NCBI GenBank assembly: GCA_033064195.1
Contig: JARBJD010000006.1
Location: forward strand, 712,146 to 776,145
Length of the DNA: 64,000 nucleotides
Direction: 5' to 3'
From: Blattamonas nauphoetae
Lineage: Eukaryota; Preaxostyla; Oxymonadida
The translations under genes and the position numbers were made by a program. Shown here one piece after another: positions 33,683-44,899 of the stretch (positions within the stretch are counted from its first letter, which is position 1; each line of letters begins with the position of its first letter). Below the pieces are notes generated by a model, which saw only the letters and a program-made list of their open reading frames with translations, did not search any database and was not told the DNA's origin.

Positions 33683-34372
33683 GGGGAGCTGTGTGTATGG
33701 TTGAGGAGAGGAGGAGGGGAGCTGAGTGTATGGTTGAGGAGAGGAGGAGGGAAGCTGAGTGTATGGTTGAGGAGAGGAGGAGGGGAGCTGAGTGTATGGT
33801 TGAGGAGAGGAGGAGGGGAGCTGTGTGTATGGTTGAGGAGAGGAGGAGGGGAGCTGAGTGTATGGTTGAGGAGAGGAGGAGGGAAGCTGAGTGTATGGTT
33901 GAGGAGAGGAGGAGGGAAGCTGAGTGTATGGTTGAGGAGAGGAGGAGGGGAGCTGAGTGTATGGTTGAGGAGAGGAGGAGGGGAGCTGAGTGTATGGTTG
34001 AGGAGAGGAGGAGGGGAGCTGTGTGTATGGTTGAGGAGAGGAGGAGGGGAGCTGAGTGTATGGTTGAGGAGAGGAGGAGGGGAGCTGTGTGACTGGTTGA
34101 GGAGAGGAGGAGGGGAGCTGAGTGTATGGTTGAGGAGAGGAGGAGGGGAGCTGAGTGTATGGTTGAGGAGAGGAGGAGAGGAGCTGAGTGTATGGTTGAG
34201 GAGAGGAGGAGGGGAGCTGTGTGACTGGTTGAGGAGAGGAGGAGGGGAGCTGAGTGTATGGTTGAGGAGAGGAGGAGGGGAGCTGAGTGTATGGTTGAGG
34301 AGAGGAGGAGAGGAGCTGAGTGTATGGTTGAGGAGAGGAGGAGGGAAGCTATGTGACTGGTTGAGGAGGGGA
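33683..34372. repeat. 33-bp minisatellite, about 21 units
   Basis: The unit is GGAGCTGAGTGTATGGTTGA followed by GGAGAGGAGGAGG, with TGTGTGTATGG and TGTGTGACTGG variants. It directly follows the 30-bp array. A single minus-strand frame (32017-34461) stays open through both arrays and reads Pro/Ser/His-rich 10- and 11-residue repeats. There is no non-repetitive coding support at either end. Confidence 0.9.
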
Positions 34373-34679
34373 GCTGCGGGTTGAGTTGGTGCAGGGAGGA
34401 ATGGACTCCATCGCAAATGAGACCTGGAAGAAAAAGAAGTCACTAAGAAGGATTGGGACATATCGTTTTTCCTTCCACTTCCGAAATGTACTTGATGCTA
34501 TGATCCAAAGTCTCGTGGAGAAATTGAGTGAAGGTCAGACAACCTACAAGAAGAGAAGACAAGAAAGAGAATGATTGTTGGTGAAAGAGAAGAAATGTGA
34601 AAAATAAAAAAGGAATTGTCTAAAATAGAAATCAGTAATGAAAAATAAGTGTTTAAGTGTTGTCCTCACTCATTCCAAG

Positions 34680-34790
34680 TCCTGCTGTGAACCTAGTACC
34701 GGACACAGGGCCATTGATGGTACTAGGCTAGCCCTGTTCGGCCAATTGGCCTGGCAGGATAAGCCAGGTATGGAATGAGCGAGGTGGTAT
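34680..34790. other. Short structured region with nested hairpins
   Basis: The stems CCTAGTACC/GGTACTAGG and CCTGGC/GCCAGG are both enclosed by an outer CTCATTCCA/TGGAATGAG pair. It lies just 3' of the transposase-like gene and may be the sub-terminal structure of that element or a folded RNA. It is not a tRNA. Confidence 0.35.
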
Positions 34791-34795
34791 TGATT

Positions 34796-36997
34796 TTAAT
34801 AGTTATCAAAGGGTGAGGTGAAAAATGAATCAGAATGAAAAAGTATTGGAGAGCTTGGAGGAGAAAGAAGAATAGGAGAATTAGGAGAACAATGATTAAC
34901 AGTTGAATGAGGAGAGCAATGATGAAAAGAAGAATTCGAGAAAGAATGAATAAGTGGAGAATTAGGAGAAGAATGAAGAGAAGAAGAATTAGGGAAAGAA
35001 TCAATAATATGAGAATTAGGAGAAGTATCAATAATATCAGAAGTAGGAGAAGATGAAACTGAAGTTGTGAGAAAAGTATAACGAAAAGAGGTAATAGACT
35101 GAAGACCCGAACTCAACTCATTCTCGTCCCGCCTCTCCACTTCTTCCTTCTCATACACCTTCCGCTCCCTCTTATCCACTCCCCTCTTCTCATGAAAACG
35201 TAAGAGAAAATAAAAGGAAGATGAGTCAACACAAACTGGGGCACCGGTCAAAGACGAATCAGAACGTAAAAAACCAAGGTATTCTTTGAGACCGGTAATG
35301 ATGACTCGAAAGTAAGAATGACTGTCTGGGAAGACAGTATGCCTAAAAGTTAGAGAAAAGGTCACTATGGAAAAAGAGACATACTCGGGGAAGTAGTGAA
35401 AGGTATTGCTTTCACTACTGGGAAACTTTTCGAAATGCGAAGTGAAAAACTCACGAAGTTCATCCGAAGAGCGGATGGGGTGTTTGAGATGATGTGAAAC
35501 ACAATTCGTTAAAACTCCGAATTCGGAGTCGCAGCAGTTTTTACCATGCTGCTCAGCAAAGAAACAATATGAAACTTTCTTCTCTAAAAACAGAGGGTTT
35601 TCTGAAGAAAGGAAGTAACCGAGAACATACTGGTTCCTAAAATGAGGACCAGTATCAGAGAAAACAGTGATATGAATTTTGGAACTATAACAATCAAGAG
35701 CAAATAAATCAGAGAGACATTCTTGAACAAAACGGTGGTCGTGTGAAAGAACAGGGGAAATAAAGTTGTGATATGATTTAGTGATAACTGAATTCTGTGA
35801 GGTGAAACAAGTGATACATAAATGAGAAACTTGTGTCTGAGAATAAAAATCGTGTCCGATTTGGTCGTTTGCAAGAGGCAAACGCCAATTTTCTTTAAAA
35901 TCCATCACGATAACTAAAGAGTTATCGTCGATGTGTGAAGTGCAGTAAGTGTAATAATTTCTTTGTTTTTCTGCTATTTTTTTGTGATTTTCTATTGTTT
36001 TGAGTTCATTTTCTTCTTTTTGTGTGAGTTTTTTGCCAATGGCTTTTAATGTTTCTTGTTTTTTTTGTAGATATTTCCCTCGCTCACAAATCGAGCAAAG
36101 GTCTGTTCTTTTTTTTGGTTTTTGTAGAAATGTTTTTGTTTTGTTGCAAAATGAAGAATAGGACATTGTTGTTTTTCTGGTTTCGATGAGTTTTTTATGA
36201 AGGTCCTTCTTTGTGGTTAGGAGGAGCCTTGGTTCGACTTTATGTGAAGTTCGGGCTTGATTTTGAGATGGAGGAGGGATTTGTTGTGTTGACGATGAAA
36301 GACGAGGCACTCGTGGAGTATTTAGGAAATTGACGTCGTCGTCGTCGAGTGAGTCGAGAACTGATGGTTCTATTTGAGAGAGATTGAGATAATGAGAATG
36401 AAGAGACCATACTGGTTTTCTTCTGCTTTTTAATGCGTCTTGATTGGGATTCGCAGCTGGGAGATGTATTGTCCATGATGGCTTTCATCAGGACTTCATC
36501 TTCCTCTATGTTAATTTTCTGTTGGTGATGATGGAAAAGAAAAGGAAAATCAAACCTGTTTCGAGGCTGGTCTTTTGCGGGTTGGAGCTCTGGGTTTTCC
36601 ATTGATAGTGTCGAAGCGGGAGTGTGCGTAATAGAAGCCTCCCTCTTCGACACGGAAGCCGAAGGTTTGTGTTTCGCTGAGGCAACATACCTGCGAAACA
36701 CACTGCATCAACCTAACCTTGTCATCATTATTCCTCATTTCGTTGTACAAATGAGATAATGATGACAATAATGAAGTGAATTTTGCTAAAGTGAGAAAGA
36801 ATGAGAGAAAAGGAGAGCAAACTGTAATAATGAGCTTCGACTTTCCTTTTTACCTCCTGTAGGTCTCTCCGACTGGTAAGAGCTCGGATAAGAGGAGCCG
36901 CTGGGTCATCAGGGCAAAGTTTCGTTAATAGGTCAGCAATCTCTTTGCCGTATGTACTGATGGTTGAATCGGGTTGACGGTTGTTATCTTTTGACAT
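34796..36997 (-). CDS. DDE-type transposase-like protein, four exons (661 residues)
   Basis: Exons are 36854-36997, 36556-36717, 36413-36518 and 34796-36369. Introns are 136, 37, 43 nt with GTAAAA, GTTTGA and GTATGG donors and AAG/CAG/TAG acceptors; all phases agree from ATG 36997 to the stop. A CxxC pair (CSICERGK) precedes a core with MDFKENW, a second acidic motif FSDTGPHFRN and AEQHGKNCCDSEFG. This spacing matches an animal/protist transposon-derived family with DFxEN .. SDGxxxQYKN .. HGKGxxD motifs, known to me by pattern only. The C-terminus is a Ser/Pro-rich SSPNS repeat. All three acidic positions are kept, so it could be active. No terminal repeats were found between the flanking minisatellites. 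Confidence 0.7.
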
Positions 36998-37127
36998 AAC
37001 GAGAAATTGTGATGGGAATCTAAATTATCTACACAGTTGCAAAAAAAGTGTTGGGAGTTTTGGGAGAGGGGACAGCAATTGTCTGTGACGACCCACAAGT
37101 CGTTCATGGTCGAGTGTTCGACGTCTT

Positions 37128-37668
37128 GCTCCCCCAACTCATCCACAAATGACCTCTCCACTCCCCGAACTCATCCACAAATGACCTCTCCACTCCCCGA
37201 ACTCATCCACAAATGACCTCTCCACTCCCCGAACTCATCCACAAATGACCTCTCCACTCCCCGAACTCATCCACAAATGACCTCTCCACTCCCCGAACTC
37301 ATCCGCAAATGACCTCTCCACTCCCCGAACTCATCCGCAAATGACCTCTCCACTCCCCGAACTCATCCGCAAATGACCTCTCCACTCCCCGAACTCATCC
37401 ACAAATGACCTCTCCACTCCCCGAACTCATCCGCAAATGACCTCTCCACTCCCCGAACTCATCCGCAAATGACCTCTCCACTCCCCGAACTCATCCGCAA
37501 ATGACCTCTCCACTCCCCGAACTCATCCACAAATGACCTCTCCACTCCCCGAACTCATCCGCAAATGACCTCTCCACTCCCCGAACTCATCCGCAAATGA
37601 CCTCTCCACTCCCCGAACTCATCCGCAAATGACCTCTCCACTCCCCGAACTCATCCACAAATAACATC
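37128..37668. repeat. 32-bp minisatellite, about 16-17 units
   Basis: The unit is ACTCATCC[A/G]CAAATGACC plus TCTCCACTCCCCGA. CCA and CCG variants alternate in blocks, suggesting multi-unit expansion steps. The 32-bp length is not a multiple of 3, so it cannot be a coding repeat. It decays at both ends into related single units (CCCCCAACTCATC). Confidence 0.9.
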
Positions 37669-37869
37669 TCCTTTCCCCCATCCCATCACAACTGCCCTCC
37701 TCTACCCCCAACTCATCGCGATTTGACCTCTTGACCCCTCCAATCAACCTGAATATGCCCACTCATCCCCTCCAATCCACCTCGCATGACCCTCTCTTCA
37801 TTCACCACCATCCCTCTTTTTTTCACCGACAAACATCCCATTTCTGCCTACCATTTTGGTTGACCTCGC

Positions 37870-39000
37870 CAATTTATGTTCCACCAGCACTACAGCATCG
37901 CCGGCGAGCGCTCTCCTTCTCCCGTCCATCTCAACTTACCTACCCACCCTCCTCTACTAGAATCAGCCACCCTCAACACTCGCCTTGCAGATTCTCCTGT
38001 TTGTGATTTGAATGTCGCCAACCACTCCCAAACAGACAATCTCGACTCCATCGGACTCCACACTCTGCCAATTCTTCTCTAACAATCGAAAATATTCGTT
38101 TTTGAGCAGTCTTTTGACAAATCAATACATTGCCAGAAACCAATCACGCCTCACGATACAAAATACCATCAAACTCCTCGCCAAACTCTTTGCTGACTCT
38201 CGGATCGATCTCACCTCCGAAATGATTGACTAGATCTCTAATTCGCGTTTGTTATTTTCCTTCCTTCCCATTTTCACTCCGTTTCCTTCGTTCAGAAGAA
38301 GAACCAGTGGAAGAACACCTCATCTCACTCCATACATCAATTTCACAAACAAAAACTCCCCAAAAAGTCCATTCAGCCATTCAAACATTCGGAATTCCCC
38401 AAAGCGGTTTTATTTGGACTCACAAACTCTCAGTCACGCACAAACATCACTTGATCTTCACGTCATGATGTTCGAGAACTCTTTCGGCTTACATACACAA
38501 GAAGTGGTACAACTGCTCACATTTAAGCCATATGAGCTCCAACTCTTGTTTGAGTTAGTAGGCGAAGAACCATACCAAACCCATTCCACTCTCTTTCTGC
38601 ACACTCTTTATCAACCACTCGGAAGAAATTGTCAAACTATGTGGAGATTTCAGCACTACCATCTCATTTATCACCCACATTCTCACTCTCCGCATCAATA
38701 ACCCCTCGGATATCGTCGCAGAGTGTTCTTCAGTTGGTCAGATCACATTTTCCGAGTCTGTGCTCGAGCTGGGCAAAACTTACGAAGTATTCGAACAATT
38801 GGTACAACTAGTGGCTATCAATCAAGATCAGACAGCGTCAAGCTTCCTGTTCTTTCGTTCTCGCCTCACGCGGCCGTGTTGTGGTAGTGGTTCACTGGCC
38901 TTGACCCGAACCAGCTAATTCTTACAAAAACTGACCTACTAAACAACAACTCGTTCTTCTCCATCCTCCTCACCCAAATATCGCTTCGACCGGCGTTGGC
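37870..39000 (+). pseudogene. Decayed gene, several frames
   Basis: Protein-like segments follow one another in changing frames. Examples are SFLSSLLTNQYIARNQSR (about 38100), EEEPVEEHLISLHTSI (about 38300), MFENSFGLHTQEVVQLLTF (about 38470) and INNPSDIVAECSSVGQITF (about 38700). The last two look like consecutive parts of one helical protein separated by a frameshift near 38630. No family recognised. I see no GT..AG solution that rescues a single frame. Confidence 0.4.
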
Positions 39001-39762
39001 TCCGTCTATTGGCACACTTTTGGTCAGCCTGAGCAAGCTCCTTATGTTCACGGTTTTGCCTCTTTCTCTGGACTATTGTTCGAAAACAGATGGGAGGACT
39101 TCATCCGGGTGAACGAAGCGATCTTGGCTGTCGTCGAGCGAGTTCGACGAAGGACCAGACTTGATGGGTCGGAATTAGCCTTTCCACCCTTCGTTCGAGC
39201 CGACATCCTCTCTGAAGTCACCAGTACCCTTCTGAAAGTGATTGAAAAAAAGACAGGAGAATATACACACACACTTGTGTCAACGGCTATCCAATCATCT
39301 CTTACACTCGACATCCTCCCGGAGAAATATGAATCGCTCTTCGTACTATCTGTTCCGCTTCTGCAACGATCTATTTCGTTCCTCCTGCACCTTTGGGCCG
39401 TATTCACTTCGCTTGTCGAAAGGGAACCCACAACAGTTTCTTCGATCGTGTCATTGCTCAGATTTGTGTCTCTGCTTCAAATTTTGCATCTGACCTTGAC
39501 TGGAATCAAGTCGTTAGTCCACCTCTTCCACACTCTTCTCCATTCAAAGGATCCCCGCCCTTCACATCTCTTCCAGTTTCTTGTCTCTTTTCCGACGTGC
39601 CCAACATCAACCCGAAGCGGGTGTGGGTTTTTCGACCTCTCACACACTCTCCTCGACGGAAAGAAGGCGTTTCTGCACCCTGCCGTTTCTTTTGACTCGC
39701 TGCTCGCTGCCAACCCCAATCTCCCTCTTCTGCCCTTCTCCACTCTTCTGCAACGGAGATAG
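39000..39762 (+). pseudogene. Helical protein fragment, no start
   Basis: The frame is open upstream of 39076 to about 38950 (reading STGVGSVYWHTFGQPEQAPY) with no ATG, then runs to a TAG at 39760-39762. The content is amphipathic helix throughout (RWEDFIRVNEAILAVVERV). Style and position suggest continuity with 37870-39000. Beyond the stop, sequence-like coding continues to about 39990 across a TAG at 39893-39895 (FMDRCF, then IYLTNDDLYEQLEEKM), one transition from CAG. Function unknown. Confidence 0.4.
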
Positions 39763-40054
39763 GTGGACTGAGTGTGTGAGACGGGAGAGGTGGATTGGTG
39801 TGTTGTGTATGCTGTTTCTGCAGTTAGTGTTGTCGACCAGAAAGCGACGAGAGACAAGGAAGATCGTGAGTGCGTTTATGGATAGATGTTTTTAGATCTA
39901 TCTGACGAATGACGATTTGTATGAGCAGTTAGAAGAGAAGATGAGCGAAGAGAGACGAAATAGAAGCACAGAATTCCAAACCAGCCGCTGAACAAGCTGA
40001 TGACGACAACGAACCATTCCAATCTCATTCCTGACGGATGGAAATCCGGGCAGG

Positions 40055-40726
40055 ATGGAAGGAACCGATGTGATCATGGTTGAGGAGGGAGAAAGGGAGG
40101 AGGAGAAGGAAGAGGGAGAGACGAGTGGAGAGGGGGGAGAGGAAGTGAAAGAAGAGCCACAACAAGAAGAAGAAGGGGAGGGGATAATCGAAGAGTCTCA
40201 AACGAAGACTGAAGAGGAAATAGCGACAGGCAAAGGAGAAGCGGAGAAAGATCCACACCCTCAGGAAGGAGAAGAAGAACTAAAGACAGATGGTGGCGAA
40301 CCAGAAGCGAAGGAGGACGAATACGCAACTGCTCAACCAGACGAAACGGAACAAAATCAGGAACGTTCGTCTTCCCAACACACTCCCGAGTCTTCGCCTC
40401 TCTCCACAAAGCACACTCTCTCCTCTCCAATTCATACAGATACCTCACACCACACTCCTTGTCACTCCAACCAAAATGTCCCGTCTCCACCAGATTTCGA
40501 TGCTGAGTGGCACTTGTATTCGCATGTTTGGTATTGTGAACTCGCTGGTTGGAATGAAGACGGAGTGGGAAAGAGTGATGAACGAGGAAAAAAGGAGAGG
40601 AAGAAGGTCGTCGACAACTTGATGATCGACAGTCTCCTCTCGTTCATCCGAAAAGAGATGAAGACAAGAACTCTCAAGCTAGTCACTCTGAATCCCACTC
40701 GCATCGTCAACAACGCCAAATCTTAG
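40055..40726 (+). CDS. Acidic low-complexity protein, possibly part of the upstream decayed gene
   Basis: ATG 40055 opens a 223-codon frame. The first 85 residues are almost all E, G, K and Q; a Ser/Thr/His/Pro stretch follows, and the C-terminal 70 residues look folded (DAEWHLYSHVWYCELAGWNE, then a basic helix and LKLVTLNPTR). The folded end may be a domain of the gene that decays upstream. No family recognised. It could also be a coding trace of a dead gene. Confidence 0.35.
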   Translation: MEGTDVIMVEEGEREEEKEEGETSGEGGEEVKEEPQQEEEGEGIIEESQTKTEEEIATGKGEAEKDPHPQEGEEELKTDGGEPEAKEDEYATAQPDETEQNQERSSSQHTPESSPLSTKHTLSSPIHTDTSHHTPCHSNQNVPSPPDFDAEWHLYSHVWYCELAGWNEDGVGKSDERGKKERKKVVDNLMIDSLLSFIRKEMKTRTLKLVTLNPTRIVNNAKS

Positions 40727-40765
40727 CTGATCGTCGTCTTCTTCCCTCCTCTCAGCTCGACTGGC

Positions 40766-41389
40766 TTGGACGAGACGAAACAGGCACCAAACGTGTTCGA
40801 GATGTCAGTGGTTGGATTCGACGAGTTCAGCATCGAGCAACTGTTTGCCACAGCTGGCGAGAAATCAATGCTTTTGAACAGTCATCTGAAAACAACACGG
40901 ATGAGTGTGGGAGAAGAGGTGGAGGAAGAAGGTCTGGAGGAGAAGGGAGAACTACAGGCAAGCGAGAACAGATTGAGGATATTCCTTCAGATGAAGAGAG
41001 GAGAGGATACGATGGAGAGGTTTGACAGAAGAAGTATGGAGTGGAGGAAGGAAGGAAGAGAAGGAGAGGGAGGATCAACTTGTGCAACAGCTCAAACATA
41101 TCGAGCGAGCGAAGGCTCAGGCTCAAGCGAATTAGGAGCGAGAAGAAGCCAATCCATTCCCACCGAAACCGAAGGATCCAATCGAAAGGGCAAAGCGAGA
41201 GATTCTGAAAGTGAAGAGAGAGCGAGAGGAGAACCTGATGCAGAGATGGAGGAAGAAGAGAAGGAGAGGAAGAGACAGGAAATAGAGAGAAAGCAGCTAT
41301 CATATCTCCCCTTATGCACTGAATGGCAATGCGACTCGCCAACTGCAGCAACTGTGTCGCCTGCTCTAACGGACTCTCCATGCTGTTAA
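40766..41389 (+). pseudogene. Charged coiled-coil remnant
   Basis: The ORF at 40766-41389 is partly out of frame. From about 41060 the better reading is EDQLVQQLKHIERAKAQAQA, then a TAG (41133-41135, one transition from CAG), then PKDPIERAKREILKVKRERE. That is a normal coiled coil. Sequence from 41390 to 41930 holds short frames with no support. Confidence 0.35.
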
Positions 41390-41933
41390 ACTTCCTGGCA
41401 GCTTACCTTATCTCCTGTCATCCGCTCTTCCTCTCCACTGCTCTTCATCGTCCTCAGAGCAGAAAGTGAAGAACAATGAACTCCTCATCTTTCATCATCT
41501 GCAAGACGATAGCTTATCGTCCACAGTGACCAGTTCTGGTGAAGGAAATGATCGCAGAGTTCTCCATCGAAGTGCTGTCTCGGTTTCCAGTTCGTTCGTT
41601 CACAAGGACATGTCTGCTGATGGTTATTGGGAGGAGGATGGAAAGAACACAGCAATCGCGAACACCCTGCTCTTTTCATCTCTCTCGTTCGCAGAATCCC
41701 TCCAAATCACATAATGCTCCTTCTCCTCCTCGATGAATGACTTGATCCTTCTGGATAAACTCAGATCTGACGCTATCTTCGTTCTTTTCGTTTCTAGCGC
41801 ACATTCTTCTCTCCAAAAACTTCACCATCGATTGTTTTTCTCTCGATAGTTTTTCATACAATTAAATCAATGACAAAATTGACGAAATGAGCTGATAATT
41901 CCTGATCTCGTCTTCTCTTTCCTTCTTCCTTTT

Positions 41934-43490
41934 TCAATATAGTCGTCTCGTAATAGTGATGTACATAATACAACCTACACCACAGTCAATCAGAGAAGTC
42001 CAGTTGAAATGAAATGGTGGAGAAACATGATGGTCACCACTATTCCAATTAAAAAATGAAAAGTGTCCTTGTTCAGAACTCCCAAATTTGTGAAACCAGA
42101 AAGTAGCATTCACCAAGCAATGTAAAAGTGATCGTTGTGTGTTTATCTTTAGATGTTGTGGAGTTTGAGAAACGAAGGGAATCGATGAGCCTGGCTGAAT
42201 AATAGCGACAGAAACGGCGAGGTTGGGAAAGATGTATGTGAAAATGAGCAGGAGTGGTGTTTTGCCAATAAAAGAAGAATAGAGTTCACTTGACTTGAAT
42301 CTCATTCGACGACTGGACAACACTTGTCTGCGGTGGAGGCAAAGCAGAGGGTTTAATCGTTATGTAAAGTGACTGGTGGGCGGAGATAAGTTGGAAAGCG
42401 AGGAGGTTGAAGTGGGTGCCCGTCGATTGAAAGCAATGATGGAGAAACTGTCTGAGCAGCAAAATCGTTGCTAAACATGAGCCGAAACTCAGTTGAGGCC
42501 GAAGATGTAAATTGAACACGTTTCATCTGAGTATTTGATTGTCTTTTTGTAATACTCGCATCAAGAAGAGCCGTGTGGTTTTCAACAAAGAAACAGTGTG
42601 AGAGTGTGATTGAATGAGGAGGTATGAGTAAATGTAGACCAGTGATGATAGTCAGAGATAAGAGTGCTTGAAGTATGTAGGATTTCTCATTGTCTTCTCC
42701 GTGTACAATTTCAGCAGAAACCGTGGCGATGAACGGCTTGAACTCATCGTCCAGCAATTTCATTTTGTGAAGAACGCACAGCGTATTCGCTGCTGTCCTT
42801 TTACTGTCCTCATATGCCTTCCTCGTTCACGACTGTAAAATTCTTGGCAAACTTCCAAAATCTTCCATTTTGTCAAAAAACTGTGCGTGATTTGTTGTCA
42901 GGTATCCTCAGGACGCCAACAAGAATCATATTGTGCAACGTTGTGATGGATGCATGTGTGATGTCTATGTTAGGGTGTTCAAGCAAGCAGAGGAGGACAG
43001 GGAGAGTGGGTGGTTTGACGAGGTGAATCTTTTTGTCAGTCGTTCCTTGTGACAAGTCACATATCGCAACGAATGTTTCCTCAACAACACTATGCATGGA
43101 CGTCTTCAATTTTTCATTGATTGGCAACAGCATTTGGAGAGTCTTGATGTTCGAACACAACGGTGGCAACATCAACTGTACTGACAGAGCTTGTTTGACC
43201 TGGTTCGCTGGGCCAAGAGCATGACTTCGGTTCACTGATACATTCGGGCGTGATTGAGTGCGTTGTGGTGATGGGGCTGGGGTGGATCCTTGTGTCTTCT
43301 GTTTGGTCTTCGGTGCCGTAGTAGTTTTTGGTTTAGCCTGATTAGCAGCAGCTACTTTGGCTTTCGCTTTGGTCGGAGGTATTATCCATGAGTAGATGGA
43401 GGATGACACGGAGGATGAGAATGGATCGGCCCTCATGACGGAGGATAAGGATTCGATGACTCTGGATAGAATCAAGATACGTCTCTCCAC
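41934..43490 (-). pseudogene. ARM-repeat-like gene in pieces
   Basis: The 42873-43490 frame has a basic, Ala/Thr/Pro-rich stretch with AKAKVAAANQ, then helical repeat sequence (LLCLLEHPNIDITHASITTL). The 42353-42763 frame continues in the same style (LLDDEFKPFIATVSAEIV). It is open upstream to a TAANTLCVLHKM segment but does not join the first piece without a frameshift. The pattern of paired helices with conserved L, N and A recalls ARM repeats. 42286-42519 and 41934-42323 may be further broken exons. No function assigned. Confidence 0.4.
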
Positions 43491-43631
43491 AATAGTCTCG
43501 ACACCATGTCGGTCCAGTATTTAGCAAAAAGTATGGAACTCTCTGTAAGCACAGAATGGTAAAGACAATAGGATAAAGGTGTGGTGAATGAACACAGACG
43601 GCTAAAAATTGTCGGGAGGGTTGAGTGAGTC

Positions 43632-44486
43632 CTAATATTCCATTTCCTCGGCGGTGGTCTGGGCAATGATGTTCAAAATACGGGCAATGGGGACGGCATC
43701 TTGAAGAATGCCCATGTGGTCACAGTCACGGTATGTGTGGAACATAACGAGTGAGATGTCTCTCCACCAGCTGGGTGACTGCGAAGGACGAGAAAAGAGG
43801 GGAGAATAAGGCGAGGGAAGGTAGAGCGAGAAGAATGGCAAGATAAGGCACAGAGAGAGATGTAACGGAAATGAGACACACCGCTGAGTGAAACAGTCGG
43901 GATTGTGTTATCGCCATCCATGTAGTAATCAGAATGCGTGTCCGACGACCAGCGCGGATTGGTGGCGTTCAGAATCACACCAGCTGCAGTATTAACACCT
44001 AAGGACGACGAAGAAGAGCAGAAATGAAGGAAACACGAATGATGGGCAGGAAAGGCAAGATAAACGGAGAATGACGGAGAGAGCGTGGGAATGGCAGAAA
44101 TAGGAGTAACACAGACCAATCGAATACATCACGTGTGTCATCACCTTCGGTTGGACGAGAGGCCTGTCGGCGATGACCGGCTTGTCCTTCATTCAAAGCG
44201 AACTCACGTCCGAATCCGGATTTCTTCGTCTCGTTTGATTCTGTCCCCATTCCTAATTTGTCCCCGAATTGTCCCTCGCCACACATCCTCCCCAACTCTC
44301 ACACGAACCAAGACGAGAAAAGAAGAATGAAGAAAAGAAAGAATGAGAAAAATTGGAAACACACGGAAGCAGCGCACAGATCCTTCCGCTCGACATCGCC
44401 TGCTTCGGAAAGAGCCTTCGTGAGCGGGTTGAATGCTTGAGTCAGCTTGCCCAGTCTGTTGTCGAGATAATTGACGCCCGGCAGGA
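43632..44486 (-). pseudogene. LCAT/PDAT-like acyltransferase remnant lacking the nucleophile region
   Basis: Visible exons in order are about 44373-44486 (PGVNYLDNRLGKLTQAF..VERKDLCAAS), 44117-44192 (VIADRPLVQPKVMTHVMYSI), 43880-43998 (VNTAAGVILN..YYMDGDNTIPTVSLS) and 43632-43778 (FHTYRDCDHMGILQD to the stop). Introns 43999-44116 and 43779-43879 join in phase. The DGDxT[IV]P..SL and DHxGIL motifs match the catalytic Asp and His regions of lecithin:cholesterol / phospholipid:diacylglycerol acyltransferases. The expected roughly 150-200 residues with the GHSMGG serine are absent between the first two exons. I also cannot find an N-terminal oxyanion-hole segment. It is therefore an internally deleted gene, or one with exons I cannot see; an ATG-containing exon at about 44843-44875 may be its start. 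Confidence 0.55.
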
Positions 44487-44899
44487 ACAAGAAGGAGAAT
44501 GATGAAGAAGTTGGGAGGAATCGAAGATTTGGTAGGAGGAGGGAATGAAAAGTGAAAGACGATCAGAAAGATGAAAAGATAAGAGGGCAATTCACACCGA
44601 ATTATATCTCTCTTCTTTTCTCCACGGCCTGTGATCGGGGAAGCACTGAGTTTTTCACAGTTGAGAGAAGGTACGTTCGATGACGGTGGTTGAGCACTGG
44701 GAGGAGTGTTGACTGGGAAAGAGGGATAGATGAAAGGAAAAAGGAGCAAATATGCGAGAGATAAAAGGAAAAAGGTGACAAAACAACGGAGAAACCGAAT
44801 GTTTAAGATAGATGTGAGATGACAAAATAGAGAGAACATACTTTATCCAGAATACTGATGGCAATTTTATTCATGAGAACACTGCATTACACAGACAGT

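Noticed and set aside
32017-34461. 814-codon minus-strand ORF of Pro/Ser/His repeats as a surface protein gene
   Set aside because: It is made entirely of the two minisatellites, other frames are open too, and neither end shows non-repetitive coding sequence.
37128-37668. CRISPR-like array
   Set aside because: Units are directly adjacent 32-bp repeats without unique spacers, in a eukaryotic context with introns.
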